64,000 nucleotides of DNA from Thalassia testudinum (Eukaryota > Streptophyta > Magnoliopsida > Alismatales > Hydrocharitaceae). Within the stretch, counting starts at the first letter, position 1. Each line of letters starts with the position of its first letter. This document shows, piece by piece, positions 48,426 through 60,002 of this stretch. The notes beneath the pieces are model-generated. The model worked only from the letters and a program-made list of their open reading frames with translations, did not search any database and was not told where the DNA came from. The stretch lies in NCBI GenBank assembly GCA_037157565.1, contig JAZHRO010000022.1, forward strand, positions 9,424,001 to 9,488,000. Reading direction: 5' to 3'. Both the position numbers and the translations under genes were made by a program.

Positions 48426-51400
48426 TTCTTTGATATTTTCTATTTTTTCATGAATATGTATGCAATTTGTCTATGTTGTAAAAATTGGTCGACTACTCCT
48501 AGTTAGATCCCTGAGGCCCAATTACTCAATCGATTTTGTGGCTAATTTCTCCATAGAGATGTAATCGGTTTAGGTTGTACTCGATTGTGGTTACAACCCT
48601 CCCCTCGGTCCTGACCCCTGTCTAAAGCTCCAAAACCCTGCCTCTGCTGCTCTAATGACCGCTAGTGCTGCTGCTTTGAGGATCTCCTGACCTTGCTGCT
48701 ACTCCGATCGTACCTAATGCTTCGATCATTGCTCCAACTGCAACTGACTCTACTGCTGCTGCTGCTTTGATCTTGCTCGACTCTGTTGCAGCACTGAGGT
48801 TCGAGCTGTTGCTGCCGCTGTGATCTTGAACGTGTGCTTTTATTTCGTTGGACTTATGGTTTGTAGGTTATCTTTATAATCTTTAGCTTGAAAATGATTT
48901 ATTTTAATGCAATGGTATATTTTACTTGTTTTTTTATATATATAGCTTAAAATATCACAAATTTCATGAATTATGATTTAAATTACTAATATATGCATGA
49001 AGAAATTTTTATAATGATTAAAATCATAAATTTTAAGTGAAGCACAATATAAATACAAAATAATTGAAGAAATCCACCTGAAGACTAAATTTCAAACTGC
49101 AGATTAATTTGTTATGACTAATAGAATAGGTCGAAAATCTTAATCTACTTAATAATTGGAGAAAAGTTAATAAAATTCGAAATGGACAACAAATATGGTT
49201 TTGTGATGAGATCTTGAACCTCAAAATTATGATACCATAAAACTGAAGATTATTTTGTTATTTGACAGGTACAATAGGTATAGAATGCTAATCTACCCAA
49301 TAAATGAAGAGATCAAACTCAAAATGAACAATAACACATGTTTAAGGTTGGAATTAAGACTCAAAAAAGCTAATAAAAAGCATAAAAGAAGAGTTTATTC
49401 GAAGATTAATAACTTTAGAGACTCAGATGATAAATAAAATGATTATTTCAACTCAAACGGGATATCTGAGCTTCCATCATAAGCAAAGAGGGCAACAGGA
49501 CCAAAGAACACCAACAATGGCAATGCATGGGACTAGATTTGACAATAGTGACATTTCCATGTGATATATCTCCATATCAGCCATATATCCACTGATATAT
49601 GGAATATTTGTACTGCAACTCTTGTTGATATTTGCAATATGTTGATACCACCGGTATATAATTGATATCCTGGAATAACAATATTTTGTGGGTATCGATA
49701 TGGGCCCTATAGGCAATATATTGGTGATATGTTGCGATATTTGATTCCTCGTAAATAAGGAGCCATGTATCACTCAATCTTCATTCCTTCCTGTTGACAT
49801 TGTGATTCTTCTCCAAAATGACTGCTAATATCTCAGGCATTTATGATGACGTTGGTCAATTTTGGGTGCCCTACCTCATTTTGCAGCACTATCAATGCAG
49901 AAACACAACCATTGTTGGGAGTTTCAAATCCAAACCTTCCAGTGCCCCCTTCGCCATATACCTCTGTGGAAAAGGCTGACTTTGCCTCCACATATTATCA
50001 CTGCACCTTCTCCATCACCTTTGGGTCCACACTATCCATGCTGCATTCCTAGACCGCAACACCACATTTGATGGTATCACATCAACCTTGACAGTTGCAT
50101 CGGTTGCTCAGAGGGCCCCATTATTGAGACCCACCTTGCTATATGCACACGATCTCCTGAAGTCCCTGGCTACAGCTTCAATCACCTCGAGATACCTAAG
50201 GCAAAGAGGTATCCCAAAAAACTTGACACGTACTACCATTTTTGATGGCTATCTTTCCTCTATACCATTCGCATGCACTAACTCTCACCACCTTACCTCT
50301 GCCCCTTCACTGCAGAAGTGCAAACACCATGGAGTCCTTCCAGCGCAATCATGCAGTAAAAACATTCAATCATCTACCTCCGTGAGCGCTGCCCTTGGGT
50401 CTATGCTCAAGATCCTTGTAATGCCCTTGCTACAGAATACAATGATTGCCTACTTGCAATAACATCGCCAACCAATGTGGAGGTGCATCAAGTTCCTTCA
50501 ACGACATGATCATGGCTCTTGCACCTCCAAAAACTGTCATAACCTTGACTTTTGATAAAGGGTACTTGTAAGTCCTTGGACAAGAAGGCTGTCGATGTCC
50601 AAGACCACTGCATGCCAAAAACCTCACACGATCACGGCTTTTGCATGCAATTTAACCCCTTCCCTTATTCTGGTAGCAGACCACCATTGCCAACCTTCTC
50701 TCTTTGCTGCCTCTTCATTCTCCTGTTCCGCCTGTTCACCACCACTCACTACTCTCCCTGGCTCTCTCTCACTCCCCTTCACCAAGTGGATAATGTGATA
50801 CTTCAGTCTCATTGAATGATTCTCTTATTGGTTGCATTTTTTCATTTGTAACCTGGTCGTTAATTTCTGGGTTTCTTGGAGATTTTGTCTTTCATCTATG
50901 CATTGATTCTAAAATTCTTGATTATTCACAAGTATTTTATTCACTTGATTGATGGTCACTCAATTGGGTCTAAGTTCCAAAACTTTGGTTGTTTAGATCT
51001 AGAATTCTGCTCCCTTCTAACTTACGTTAGGTTAGCGTCTGAACTCGACAAATTTGTCGTGAGTCCAGCATCTCCTTGAAGATGTTTTAAATTGGATTCA
51101 TAGCTTCTTTCTCCCTCGAGATTACTCATGTTTGATCTAAGTATAAATATGCTGCTCCAATAGACATCATTTTGGCCATGAGAGCTACCATCAAATGGTA
51201 ATTCGTGCTATCAGACCTTTAATTTTTATCTGGAAAGTTGGTTCCAGGTGTTGTAGTTTGTCCAAGTCTTCAATATAGTCTACATTGGTATGAAATCCAA
51301 AGTGGAACCCATTCAATTTGGTTGTAGCTTGTGAGCTTTACCGTAGTCTCAAGTGATTCCACCAAGTCCACCAATCCATCCTATCTAATGGAAAGGTAAA

Positions 51401-51735
51401 TAAAAATGGTGGTCATGTTTCTGTCAATACAATTCATTGTGTTCATTCCACCTACTACAAGATTTCAGTAAGAAGATTAGAAGCCAAAACCAAAAAAGAA
51501 GCCCTTTCTCCACTTAGCATCAACATGGAATGCTTGCCTCAGAGTGGTTCATCCACAGACTTCTCATGTCTGAAGATGACTCGATGACCTCTACTAGGGA
51601 CTCGAGTTGCAAGTGGATTGTAAACTTCACAACTCAATGTGAATTTGCAGTCCATAGCTCAAAGAGTGAAGGGTGTTTGTTTTGACAAATCCTCATGTCG
51701 ATATGTTATGCAGAAAAGTTATTCTCTAGGTTGGA

Positions 51736-51754
51736 TTTTTTTTTTTGAAAAGGT
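51736..51754 (-). repeat. Micro-insertion T(n)GAAAAGG with 13-bp duplication
   Basis: Flanks tctctaggttgga (51723-51735) and cctctagcttgga (51755-51767), two mismatches. Confidence 0.6.
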
Positions 51755-51893
51755 CCTCTAGCTTGGAACTTTATGCCATTGTTCTTAAGAAAAATCCCAA
51801 GTCAGCTGCAAATGTAATGAAATATTGCAACCCATTGTTGGGAATAGATATTAAAATTGTAGATGGGTGCTTGTTGTATTAACATGTAGAAGA

Positions 51894-51909
51894 GTATTTC
51901 CATGAAAAA
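51894..51909 (+). repeat. Micro-insertion with 12-bp duplication
   Basis: gtatttccatgaaaaa between acatgtagaaga (51882-51893) and acatgtggaaga (51910-51921). Confidence 0.5.
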
Positions 51910-52094
51910 ACATGTGGAAGAACTCGGCAAGAGAAAGCAGTTGTCTTTGTGGTTTGGATTTCAGGCTGATTTTGATGCTTCTGAGAATCTTGACTTTCTA
52001 TCATCTTGCTTGGGAAACTCTACATGACAGGGATTCAAACCTGGGAAATATATCCAATCAACTCTGATCCTTTTACTAATAATATTCCTTTTCT

Positions 52095-52480
52095 TTTCTT
52101 TTTCAAGAAGTCAAAGGATAGTCACATGGTAACAAATGACTATCCAGGATTTTTGTTAATCAAATGAAAGGATCACCCCATTACATGAATGAACCCCACA
52201 GCCCCAACAATGTGTTAATGACATACAAAACCCCATCTACTCTTGGACTCTCCCCTATAAAAACATCACCATTCCTTGGCAACCAACTAGCCTATAACAC
52301 TGCAAAAGGTCTTGCCTGCTCCAGGTTTGATCTGAAACAATTTGGGCCGGATCCTACCCCGTCCTGCTGCCAAAGAGCTCCAAAAGGATTGCATGGAAGT
52401 GTAATCCACGAGATTTCAGAAATCTTTGTCACTTGGTTTTCGACCATGATTTCTAAAGATTTTTATAAAATGGGAAGAAC
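52095..52480 (-). mobile_element. LINE 3' end fragment
   Basis: The minus strand near 52320-52220 reads RPFAVL, a stop, then ASWLPRNGDVFIGE. It aligns with RPLVVLWGIWLGRNATVFRG at the end of ORF2 in the LINE at 17274. Past it, towards 52116, lies the 3' hairpin (arms 52116-52124 and 52137-52145). Truncated and old. Confidence 0.72.
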
Positions 52481-53032
52481 ATTCGTATTATGAAGGAACA
52501 AGATGCCTTCAGGACCTCACTAAATTGCCCTCATCTTTTTTATTCTTCAAGAAAGAATCTTAGATTACATTTTCCTGCAATGATCCTTACATTAACTTTC
52601 GGTAGGGCATTAACAATACACACAGTAACATGTATATGGATCCTGAAGCAAGATTCTTTTACACAGTACAAGCCAACTTATATACTGTCCATTATATGGA
52701 TAGATTATTGGTATGAATGCTGAATTCATTCTTATGGTCTGTAACTCAGTGCAGTTCGTTTTGCCATATAACGGCCTCATTGGCACATTCTGAAACTAAG
52801 AGTTGCTCCTTAACCTAAGGGACACTTTCCATGTTGTGGACTTGGAATCAGAGATTGCCTGGAATAGGGGCTGACATCCCTCTTATCTTTAGTCAATTTG
52901 TTGAAGATTATAGTGCTTATTTCTCTTGTCTCGTTTCCATCCAAACCATGTGTGCCTTGCTGTTCCTAAAGTAGCTTTTTTTTTCTTCTTATTTTCATTT
53001 GTTTATGGAGAATCCATCTTCAATCTCTCCAG

Positions 53033-53128
53033 GTTATTAATTTTGATATGCCTCTTAATTCTGCTGGATATGTACATCAGACTGGTCGCACAGGGCGAGC
53101 ACACAATAGTGGGGCTGCTATATCACTT
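53033..53128 (+). CDS. RH16: RH16 exon: motif VI with unusual HQTGRTGR
   Basis: Thirty-two codons from VINFDMP to AAISL, acceptor ccag (53032), donor gtaagt (53129). Holds helicase motif VI at 53075-53098, whose consensus is HRxGRxxR. Here the codons read His-Gln-Thr-Gly-Arg-Thr-Gly-Arg: the first Arg is CAG (53078-53080). CGG to CAG is the change expected from deamination of a methylated CpG. Confidence 0.94.
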
Positions 53129-53370
53129 GTAAGTGTTTTAGCTAAAATCTGTCATACTTTGTATATAATGCATGGATTGTCACTAGACTGTCTTGTTTTC
53201 ATTTGGTTAAGTGCTACTAGGAGGCCCGCTAAAAAGGGATATATTGGCAACTCAGAGTCTATAATCTCAGGGTAAAGTCAAACAAAAGATTACAAAGCTC
53301 TTGTGATTTTTACTCTTCATGCATCTTCATCCCTACACCCCCTTCCCCACAGAAAAAAGGGAAAAAAACA

Positions 53371-53392
53371 CACAAACACACACACACACACA
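53371..53392 (+). repeat. (AC)n microsatellite in a short intron
   Basis: Run of CA units, partly interrupted, between two helicase exons. Confidence 0.8.
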
Positions 53393-53606
53393 TGCACGCA
53401 CACATGCACAGAAAGGCAACAGTAAAGTGTCAGCAATGATTTTAGTCACCAGGGGTCAAAGTGGTCTATTCTTCTTTTCATGAGAAATTCTTCTGATTGG
53501 GGAAGGTCGATGGATGAGGTTCATTAGGAGTGGATTTTGTTTCTTGACTGCCCTCTCATTTTCTCTCTTGGATCTCAACTTGCATGGAAAAATGCTTTCT
53601 TAACAG

Positions 53607-53744
53607 GTTTCTCCTGAGGAGGCTGATGTTTTTGAAGAAATTAAGCTCCTATTGGGGGAGGTTGAGAACAAATCAACAAACTTAATTGCACCATTTCCGT
53701 TACTTACCAACAAAGCTGTGGAATGTTTGCGATATCGAGTTGAG
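53607..53744 (+). CDS. RH16: RH16 exon: VSPEEADVFEEIK..PFPLLTNKAVE
   Basis: Forty-six codons, phase 0 on both sides, acceptor aacag (53606) and donor gtatcc (53745). Contains SPEE and PFPLLT.KAVE..RYR, both characteristic of the RH16/DBP9 group and not of other DEAD-box helicases. Open throughout. Confidence 0.93.
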
Positions 53745-53839
53745 GTATCCTTTTCCTATGCATTATCAGATTTGGAATCTAGGCTAGTTTAGATTGTGAT
53801 CTGAGATGAATCTTCTGAGTGTATTACTTCATGGTACAG

Positions 53840-53922
53840 GATGTAGCTAAAAGTGTGACTAAAGTTGCAATTAGAGAATCACGTGCGCAAGACTTGAGGA
53901 ATGAAATTCTTAATTCTGAAAA
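53840..53922 (+). CDS. RH16: RH16 exon: DVAKSVTKVAIRESRAQDLR
   Basis: Eighty-three bases, acceptor acag (53839), donor gtaagc (53923); ends with AA of a split Lys codon. The segment is the most diagnostic block for this family. Confidence 0.93.
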
Positions 53923-54349
53923 GTAAGCTCTATCTCAATATCAAGGCCATTCAAAGTATTTCTATCCTGCTGTTGAAGAAGATAGACATCCACTAATAAT
54001 GATATGAGGAACCTGTAGATGGTTGACTGTTACAGGATTTATGGCTAAATGAAAAACTTTTAGATGAGGATATTAACTTGTAAAATCTGTTGCCAAGAAG
54101 CTTTCCGTTGGAAACATTTCACTTCTAATTTCTAATATTCCTACTTAAGATTGCTCTCTAGGTTGCTTTATACATATTTGGTGTACACTGCCATTATCAG
54201 ATTACCCCACTCTGTTACATGTCCATCGGCTTTATCAGGATTTTGATCTGAATACTTATTTCTGTTCAAGAAACTTTTCAGAGTTTCAGTTTTATTTTTT
54301 TTAAGAAAAAAAAAAAGATCTGATATTTGATGACTTAAATCTTTTTCAG

Positions 54350-54387
54350 GCTGAAGGCACACTTTGAAGACAATCCGAGGGACCTAG
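54350..54387 (+). CDS. RH16: RH16 short exon: KLKAHFEDNPRDL
   Basis: Thirty-eight bases. Starts with the G completing the Lys codon and ends with the G of the next Asp codon. Acceptor tttttcag (54349), donor gtatgc (54388). Confidence 0.92.
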
Positions 54388-54460
54388 GTATGCCTATTGG
54401 CAGATAATCCTGTAGATAGTCATGTGAGTTTTAGGCATCGTAATTTAAGTTATTTTCCAG

Positions 54461-54675
54461 ATTTGTTAATGCATGACAAAGTATTGAGCAAGAAGCCTCC
54501 TCCCTCACATTTGCAAGAGGTACCGGAGTACTTGGTTGATCCCAAGACCAAGGAAGCTAGCAAGATCGTCAAACTCTCACAGGCTGCAATGAATATAAAT
54601 TCCTCCAAGAGGAAACCAGGGTTTAGGAGAGGATTTGGCAAGTCTAGAGATCCCCTCAGAACATTTTCTGCCGAG
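54461..54675 (+). CDS. RH16: RH16 exon: HDK.LSK..PPSHL..VPEYLVDPKTKEASK
   Basis: Two hundred fifteen bases, acceptor ttttccag (54460), donor gtcagt (54676). Encodes DLLMHDKVLSK, VPEYLVDPKTKEASKIVKL and a basic Arg/Lys/Gly stretch ending SRDPLRTFSAE, matching the family C-terminal region. Confidence 0.92.
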
Positions 54676-54895
54676 GTCAGTTGTAACACAGAAGTTCTAA
54701 TAAGATCTTTTCCATACCCATGCCTATTTTATTACCTGTAAATCTTTTGTTCTTTATGATTTTTATGACCATTGTCTTACAGTTGTGACTTGCAAAGAGA
54801 AGTACTTTATGTCAGCATAAGCTTGTTTCTGCATGGCCTTGAAACCTTAATGGTTATAGAGAAATGTTTTGGTTTATAAATTCTTGAAAGATGCT

Positions 54896-56516
54896 TGTTG
54901 AGAAGAGTGTGTGGTGTTTAGTGTCACATCTAGTAATGTGGATTGTTGGGGTGTGTGGTGGCCTATAAATAGGCTTGTACCCCCTCAGAATATACTGTGA
55001 CTCAGAGAAGTTGAGGAAGATGAAGGAGGCGAGGCTCTCTCGCAAGAGCGAAGAAGATCGGAGGAGGTGATGGTGGCAGCTCGATCCTTCCTGCTGGTGG
55101 CGGCTCGGTCCTCCTTGCTGGCAGTGATCAGAAGGAAGGCGAAGAAGACAAGGGCAATGATGGAGGCATTCTGCCGGGTGCGATCGATTGTCGTGAAGAT
55201 CTTGCGTGAGAGGTGTGATTGTTTGTGCGAGGTGGCCACGGTGTTGCGGCAGAGGTCTCGTAAGTCCTTGTGGTAGCGACATGTGGGAGTTAGGGCGTTT
55301 GTGTCGCTGTTGCTGCGAGCAAGAGGGCGAAGAAGGTGAAGTGGCAACCCTTCCGCTAGCGATGATGGTGACGATGAAGTTGGCGAGGAGATCACAACAT
55401 CGATTTGACGATGTGAATCTCGGTTGAGATTGCACGAGGTAGGAGGTGTTGATCAAGCACTATAGTTGGAGGGAGGAGTGCTTTCCGACGAAGAGTGAGG
55501 TGGAGGTCTCACGCTACCGAGTGGAGGAGATTTGAGGTGCGGTCTTTTGATGCTTCCTTTCATTTGTTCAGCCTCCTTCAAAACAAACAAAGAGGGGAAA
55601 GGAAGAGGCTAGCAGAAATAAAAAGAGGATATCGAAAAAAAAGGAGAGAAAAAAAAGGGAAGGAGAAGAGGTAAGAGAAGAAAATCTTAAAAAAAACAAG
55701 AGGAAAAAAATTTCCAAAAAGAGAGAGGAGAGTTTGAATTAAAGAAAAGAGGGGGAGAAGCTCTTTTCTTCATGATATTCTTTTTTGTCTTTTCTTCTCG
55801 TTGTTTTATTCTTCTCCCATATGAGTATGGAGAAAGGGGAAGTGTGGATGCTTATTGTAGTCACGCACATTTGGGAGTCATTTTGTTGCAGATCATCACA
55901 TGCGAAACCAAACTCTGAGAGGTCTAGAGTTTCAAGGTCTCCAAGGAGGGAGATCTAATTTCGAGGTCCTCAGAGGAAGGGTCCGGTCAGTTTCTATGCG
56001 AGAGATCTAGTTTTGTGGATTCCAAAGGGGAGATCCAGCTTTGAGGTCTTTAGAGGAAGACCCATTACAGAGATACTGAATGGGGAGTCACTAACACCAG
56101 TTAAGGTCTCCAAAGGAGAGACCTTTGTTAGAGACATCAGCAGTTCATTCTAGTAGCAGCCGATGTTCCTATCTACAAGCGAGAACTAATTGAGAGGAGT
56201 GTGTTTTGCTGTAGAGTGAGGATTGTGTTTTGTTACAAGCTGAGCATTTCATGCTTCAGCTTGAAGGGAGTGTTGAGAGTAGTGTGTGGTGTTTAGTGCC
56301 ACATCTACTAATGTAGATTGTTAGTGTATGGTGATTTATAAATAGGCTTGTACTCCCTCAATTATTTTTTGAGAAGAAATAAAGAGAAACATGCTTATAG
56401 GGATACTTCTCCCATGGTTTTCTCCCTGCTCTTCGTGAGTGTGGTTTCCACGTAAACCTGATTGCTTTTATACTTTTGATATCTTGTTATATTTCTACTT
56501 ATTATATTTATCAACT
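54896..56516 (+). mobile_element. TRIM-like LTR retroelement without coding capacity
   Basis: A left repeat (from 54896) and right repeat (56271-56516) share about 100 bp starting tgttgaga and including ctataaataggcttgta / tataaataggcttgtactcc, a TATA box. Purine tract cttgaagggag precedes the right repeat. A 5-bp duplication atgct (54891-54895, 56517-56521) brackets the whole. The left repeat lacks the rest of the LTR and no primer site was found, so the left side has lost sequence. The interior has no protein domain. Confidence 0.7.
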
Positions 56517-56725
56517 ATGCTCAAAAGTACTGTCGTGGCATTAACATCAATGAATATTAATTCTATTCAAATTGTTTGTCGATGTTAAAAGTAGAAGCCA
56601 TGATGTGTAGGCATTGTGTAAATGAGGACAGAGTAGCTTATTGGATGGATAGGTGTTAATATTCACAAAAAAAAAGATGACAATAGGAATTATTGTACAT
56701 TGAAATGTTGGGTTTGGTAAGTGAC

Positions 56726-59377
56726 TGTTACGACCTGGTTCTTGAATTCCTACAGGATCCAAGATCGGCTCGACTCGACTAATCTCAAGACCCAGTCGTC
56801 TAATGAGAAATAACCGAAAAGCAGGAACATAAACCACATTCACTATGCAAGGTAACTAATAGTAAAAGCGTACAAGCAGTAAATGAAGTAAAAGCTATTA
56901 AACAGTACATATCACAACAACAGGAAAGTAGAACAAAAGTACAGTAACAGGAACAGTAAATAAAATCTGAAACTCACTAACAGAAAGGAAGTGAAACTGT
57001 AAGAATTACTGTTGGACTCGACTGGGCCCAGCACCCTCTGCAGCCGGTAACTCGGGCTGCTTAACCCCTGGACCTGTAAAGGGTTATGAGAAAACGGAGT
57101 CAGCGAACACTGAGTAGAGTGGTAACCAAACTATCTAAAGCAGTAAAAGCTAACAGGTAAATTTATCTTTTCCAATTATTTTATTTTATAAATAATTCCT
57201 TTTCACCCCATTGGTTTACTTTCAGATTTCTTTCTTGATCTTGCATGTTCCTTATGGGAACGATCTTGATTGCAGTCTTTTCTGAAGAGTAGAAGGCACA
57301 CGTGGTGCTCTCTTGGCCGGGAGAGTCCCCCGTGGTAATCTTACACCCAGTCAACCACCCCGGGGTCACAGACAGACGTAACGGTGACTACGGCATGTGT
57401 GATAAGCATACGGGTAGCTACTATGCACTGGCACGCGGTCAGTTGTTTCCGCTAGCGGGTACGTCCAAAGTATAGCACAGAACAATATTTGACCTAGCCC
57501 TCTCAGAAACATGGGTCTAACCCCTCAGAACTAAACAGGGGTCTCGCCCTTCCACAGTTCGCGCACCTTTGTCTGATTACCCCGGTTTGTCCAGTGGGCA
57601 TAACAAGTTGGTGTATGGTGGCTAGCTGAACCCTGGACCCCGTGGGGTGGCTAGCTCCCTCCCTACACTGGTAGCTCTCCTCAGTATCGTGTACACGAGG
57701 GCCAATAGAAGTCGGTGTAGAGTGGCCAATCCTAACCCCGGGTCCCAAGCCAAGGGTGGCTAGTTCCGCTCTACATTAAAAAGGGGATAGTCGCTTTCCT
57801 TGGTACCACGTACTCAATGGCTAGCACACTTCTCACTCACATTTCCAGACATTTCCATTCATCCACAGGAGTTCTACTCCTAACTCCCCGTATGGTTCAT
57901 GCTCATATTCACCATATTATTCTATACCAGACTTCATCATTTACAATTCCATTCTCATATTATACACATGCAGCTTGTATTTCCACAATTTAACATATGC
58001 AACAAGTGATATCACAGGTAACTGTTTAGTTATCTCAGGCATTTCATATTCTAACAGGCAGTTCGTATTTATTAACAGGCAGTTTACAATTCAGCTCATT
58101 TATTTATGATTGCAATCTCAGTCACGCATACAAACAGTACAACTATTCCTCGTCTTAGGATTCATGCCACATCCTAGGTTTCTAGTTATCTAATTTTCAT
58201 GGCTGCATTCATGCTTTATAAATACAACATGGGGAAACCACTCTACCAGACAATCTGGAGTACTGGGGGCTTGAACTGCAGACTCACGTGCCTCTGCAAG
58301 CCCGACTCGCAATAGGTCGAAGTCCTATACCAAGGAACATACCATAATGGAATGTTCAGAACAGTATATAAAGTTTTCTAATATGTAGAGGAACTCACAA
58401 GGAAACCACAGATATTTCGTTTGCATAAAACGAACATCGATCGGACCCTAAACGGGTTAAAAGCAAGTCTGCTGACCCAAATCAGACGTCTTAAAATTCA
58501 CTAGAGTCTCACCTCAAGTCCCTGTGTCGACTTCAGACGTCCAAGACTCCTCCGCGACCGTCTGGACCCAGCTCCAGGCGTCCGACCTGTCCTTCGGTCG
58601 TCTGGGAATACCTCTGGTTGTCTGGTAAGCTGTCCAGACATCCGAAAAGCGTAGGAGGGCGTGCAGCGCGCCTTCCCAAAGCTGCTCTTGCGCATGATAG
58701 AGCAACAGCCCTCTATTTAGCCAAGCAAATCACACTGCGGTGCGACCTGCATGGCCGTAACCGCGAGGAAGACGTACTTGCACGAAAACTTGCTTTCAGA
58801 CGTTCGGTGTCGTCATCAGACATCCAGCCCGTCGTTTGGAAGGCACTCCGGACGTCCGATACTGGAAAAACTCCAGTGTTAGAACGCGCTCCCACTTCTC
58901 TCGCTGCGCTCCGCCGCGACTCCTCTCGCTCGGCTGCAGCTCCGACCGTTGTAGGAAGTCGGGGACGACACCACGACGCTCTCCTCCTGCACGCGTTGCG
59001 GCGGCCATGTAACCCTCCGACGAGCTCCCACGAAGCTCGCGAGCTTGAACTCCTCTTCACGCCGCTCCTCCTCACTCTTGCTTCCTCTCTCTCATGCGCC
59101 TCCTCACGGCAGTGGAGTGGGGAGTAAGGTGGTGGTGATGGAGTGGAGAGGAGAGGAAGGGGGGCACTTATATAGGCAATGGGTTAGGGTTCAGTGAGGG
59201 GGAGAAAGAAGAAGAGAGAGAAGGAAAAAGGGTCTGCGTGTTGGCTGCACGCAGAACCAACTTTGCGTATAGATTTTTCAATTTTCAGACGTCTGGGAAG
59301 GGATTCAGACGCCTGACCAGATATCTGACTGACAGTCCAGACATCTTAAAAGATTTAAAACAAAATACGTCTTTACT
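56726..59377 (-). mobile_element. Long LTR (or LTR-bearing) element related to the solo LTR
   Basis: Starts tgttacgacctgg. Its reverse complement matches the solo LTR 9957-11248 in blocks: 56738-57120, 57230-57640 and 59160-59350. It is about twice as long because of extra sequence at 57640-59150. The extra part holds many GACGTC/GACGTT words (58486, 58536, 58798 and others) and CT-rich text. No coding domain. The right end near 59377 and any target duplication are uncertain. Confidence 0.7.
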
Positions 59378-60002
59378 GGAACTAACGATTTTGTTTTTGG
59401 TAGCAAAGATTAATCTTTGCAACCTCTAGATTTAAGACTGATCTACTTTAATGAAATGCTTAAATTACCTTGGATCGTTTATGGTTAATAAGTATTGTTT
59501 GCAAATTATCCATCCGAGAACTTCTAGACATTTTTCTTCGGTGTTAGTATTGCAAAGATCATGCATTGCTGGATGTTAATGTCGAAAATCGCGTGCGTGT
59601 GTTACCGTGCATGTGTGCCTGTTAGTTATGTATGTGTGTATGTGGGGGTGTGTGGGTGCTTTAAAACAACAATCACATGATTCTGGCGATGGGAGTCTAT
59701 AAAAGCACATGGTTTACCATAGAATTGCGAAATACATGCTAAAACAGAAAGAACAATAATGTAATGATGCATGCATTTCAGATGTAGAGTAATGCACCTA
59801 ATACGTGGATGCCACTTTAATGCAGGAAATTAGTGTACAAGGATAAAATCATTGATGAAATGCTTGAGATTACTGTTGAATAAGAAAGATCACTGCTTCT
59901 TTTTCTTATTACTTATGAGCAATAGCCACTCTTATCTTTGCTTATTTTTTGAAAATTTTTGTTTGACTGCAATTTTATCTCTTATCTTTTTTGTGGATGT
60001 AG
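59378..60002. other. End of last helicase intron
   Basis: No element recognised. A GT-rich patch at 59585-59660. The acceptor of the last exon is at 60001-60002. Confidence 0.45.

Larger units (their letters stand above)
48430..52080. other. Helicase intron, no gene recognised
   Basis: A CTG/GCT-rich stretch at 48640-48830 and a GATAT-rich stretch at 49450-49745 are the only structured parts. Open frames at 49840-50820 are proline/serine-rich and unconvincing. Confidence 0.4.

Noticed and set aside
53200..53275. SINE-like text ggttaagtgctactagg near a helicase exon
   Set aside because: The B-box match is poor and there is no tail or duplication.
54854..55456. 200-codon minus-strand frame in the TRIM-like element
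   Set aside because: Ser/His/Pro-rich composition, no domain, lies inside a non-coding LTR element.
58501..59127. Frames in the long LTR and its relatives at 62181-63188
   Set aside because: The same text appears in several LTR copies with shifting frames; composition driven.
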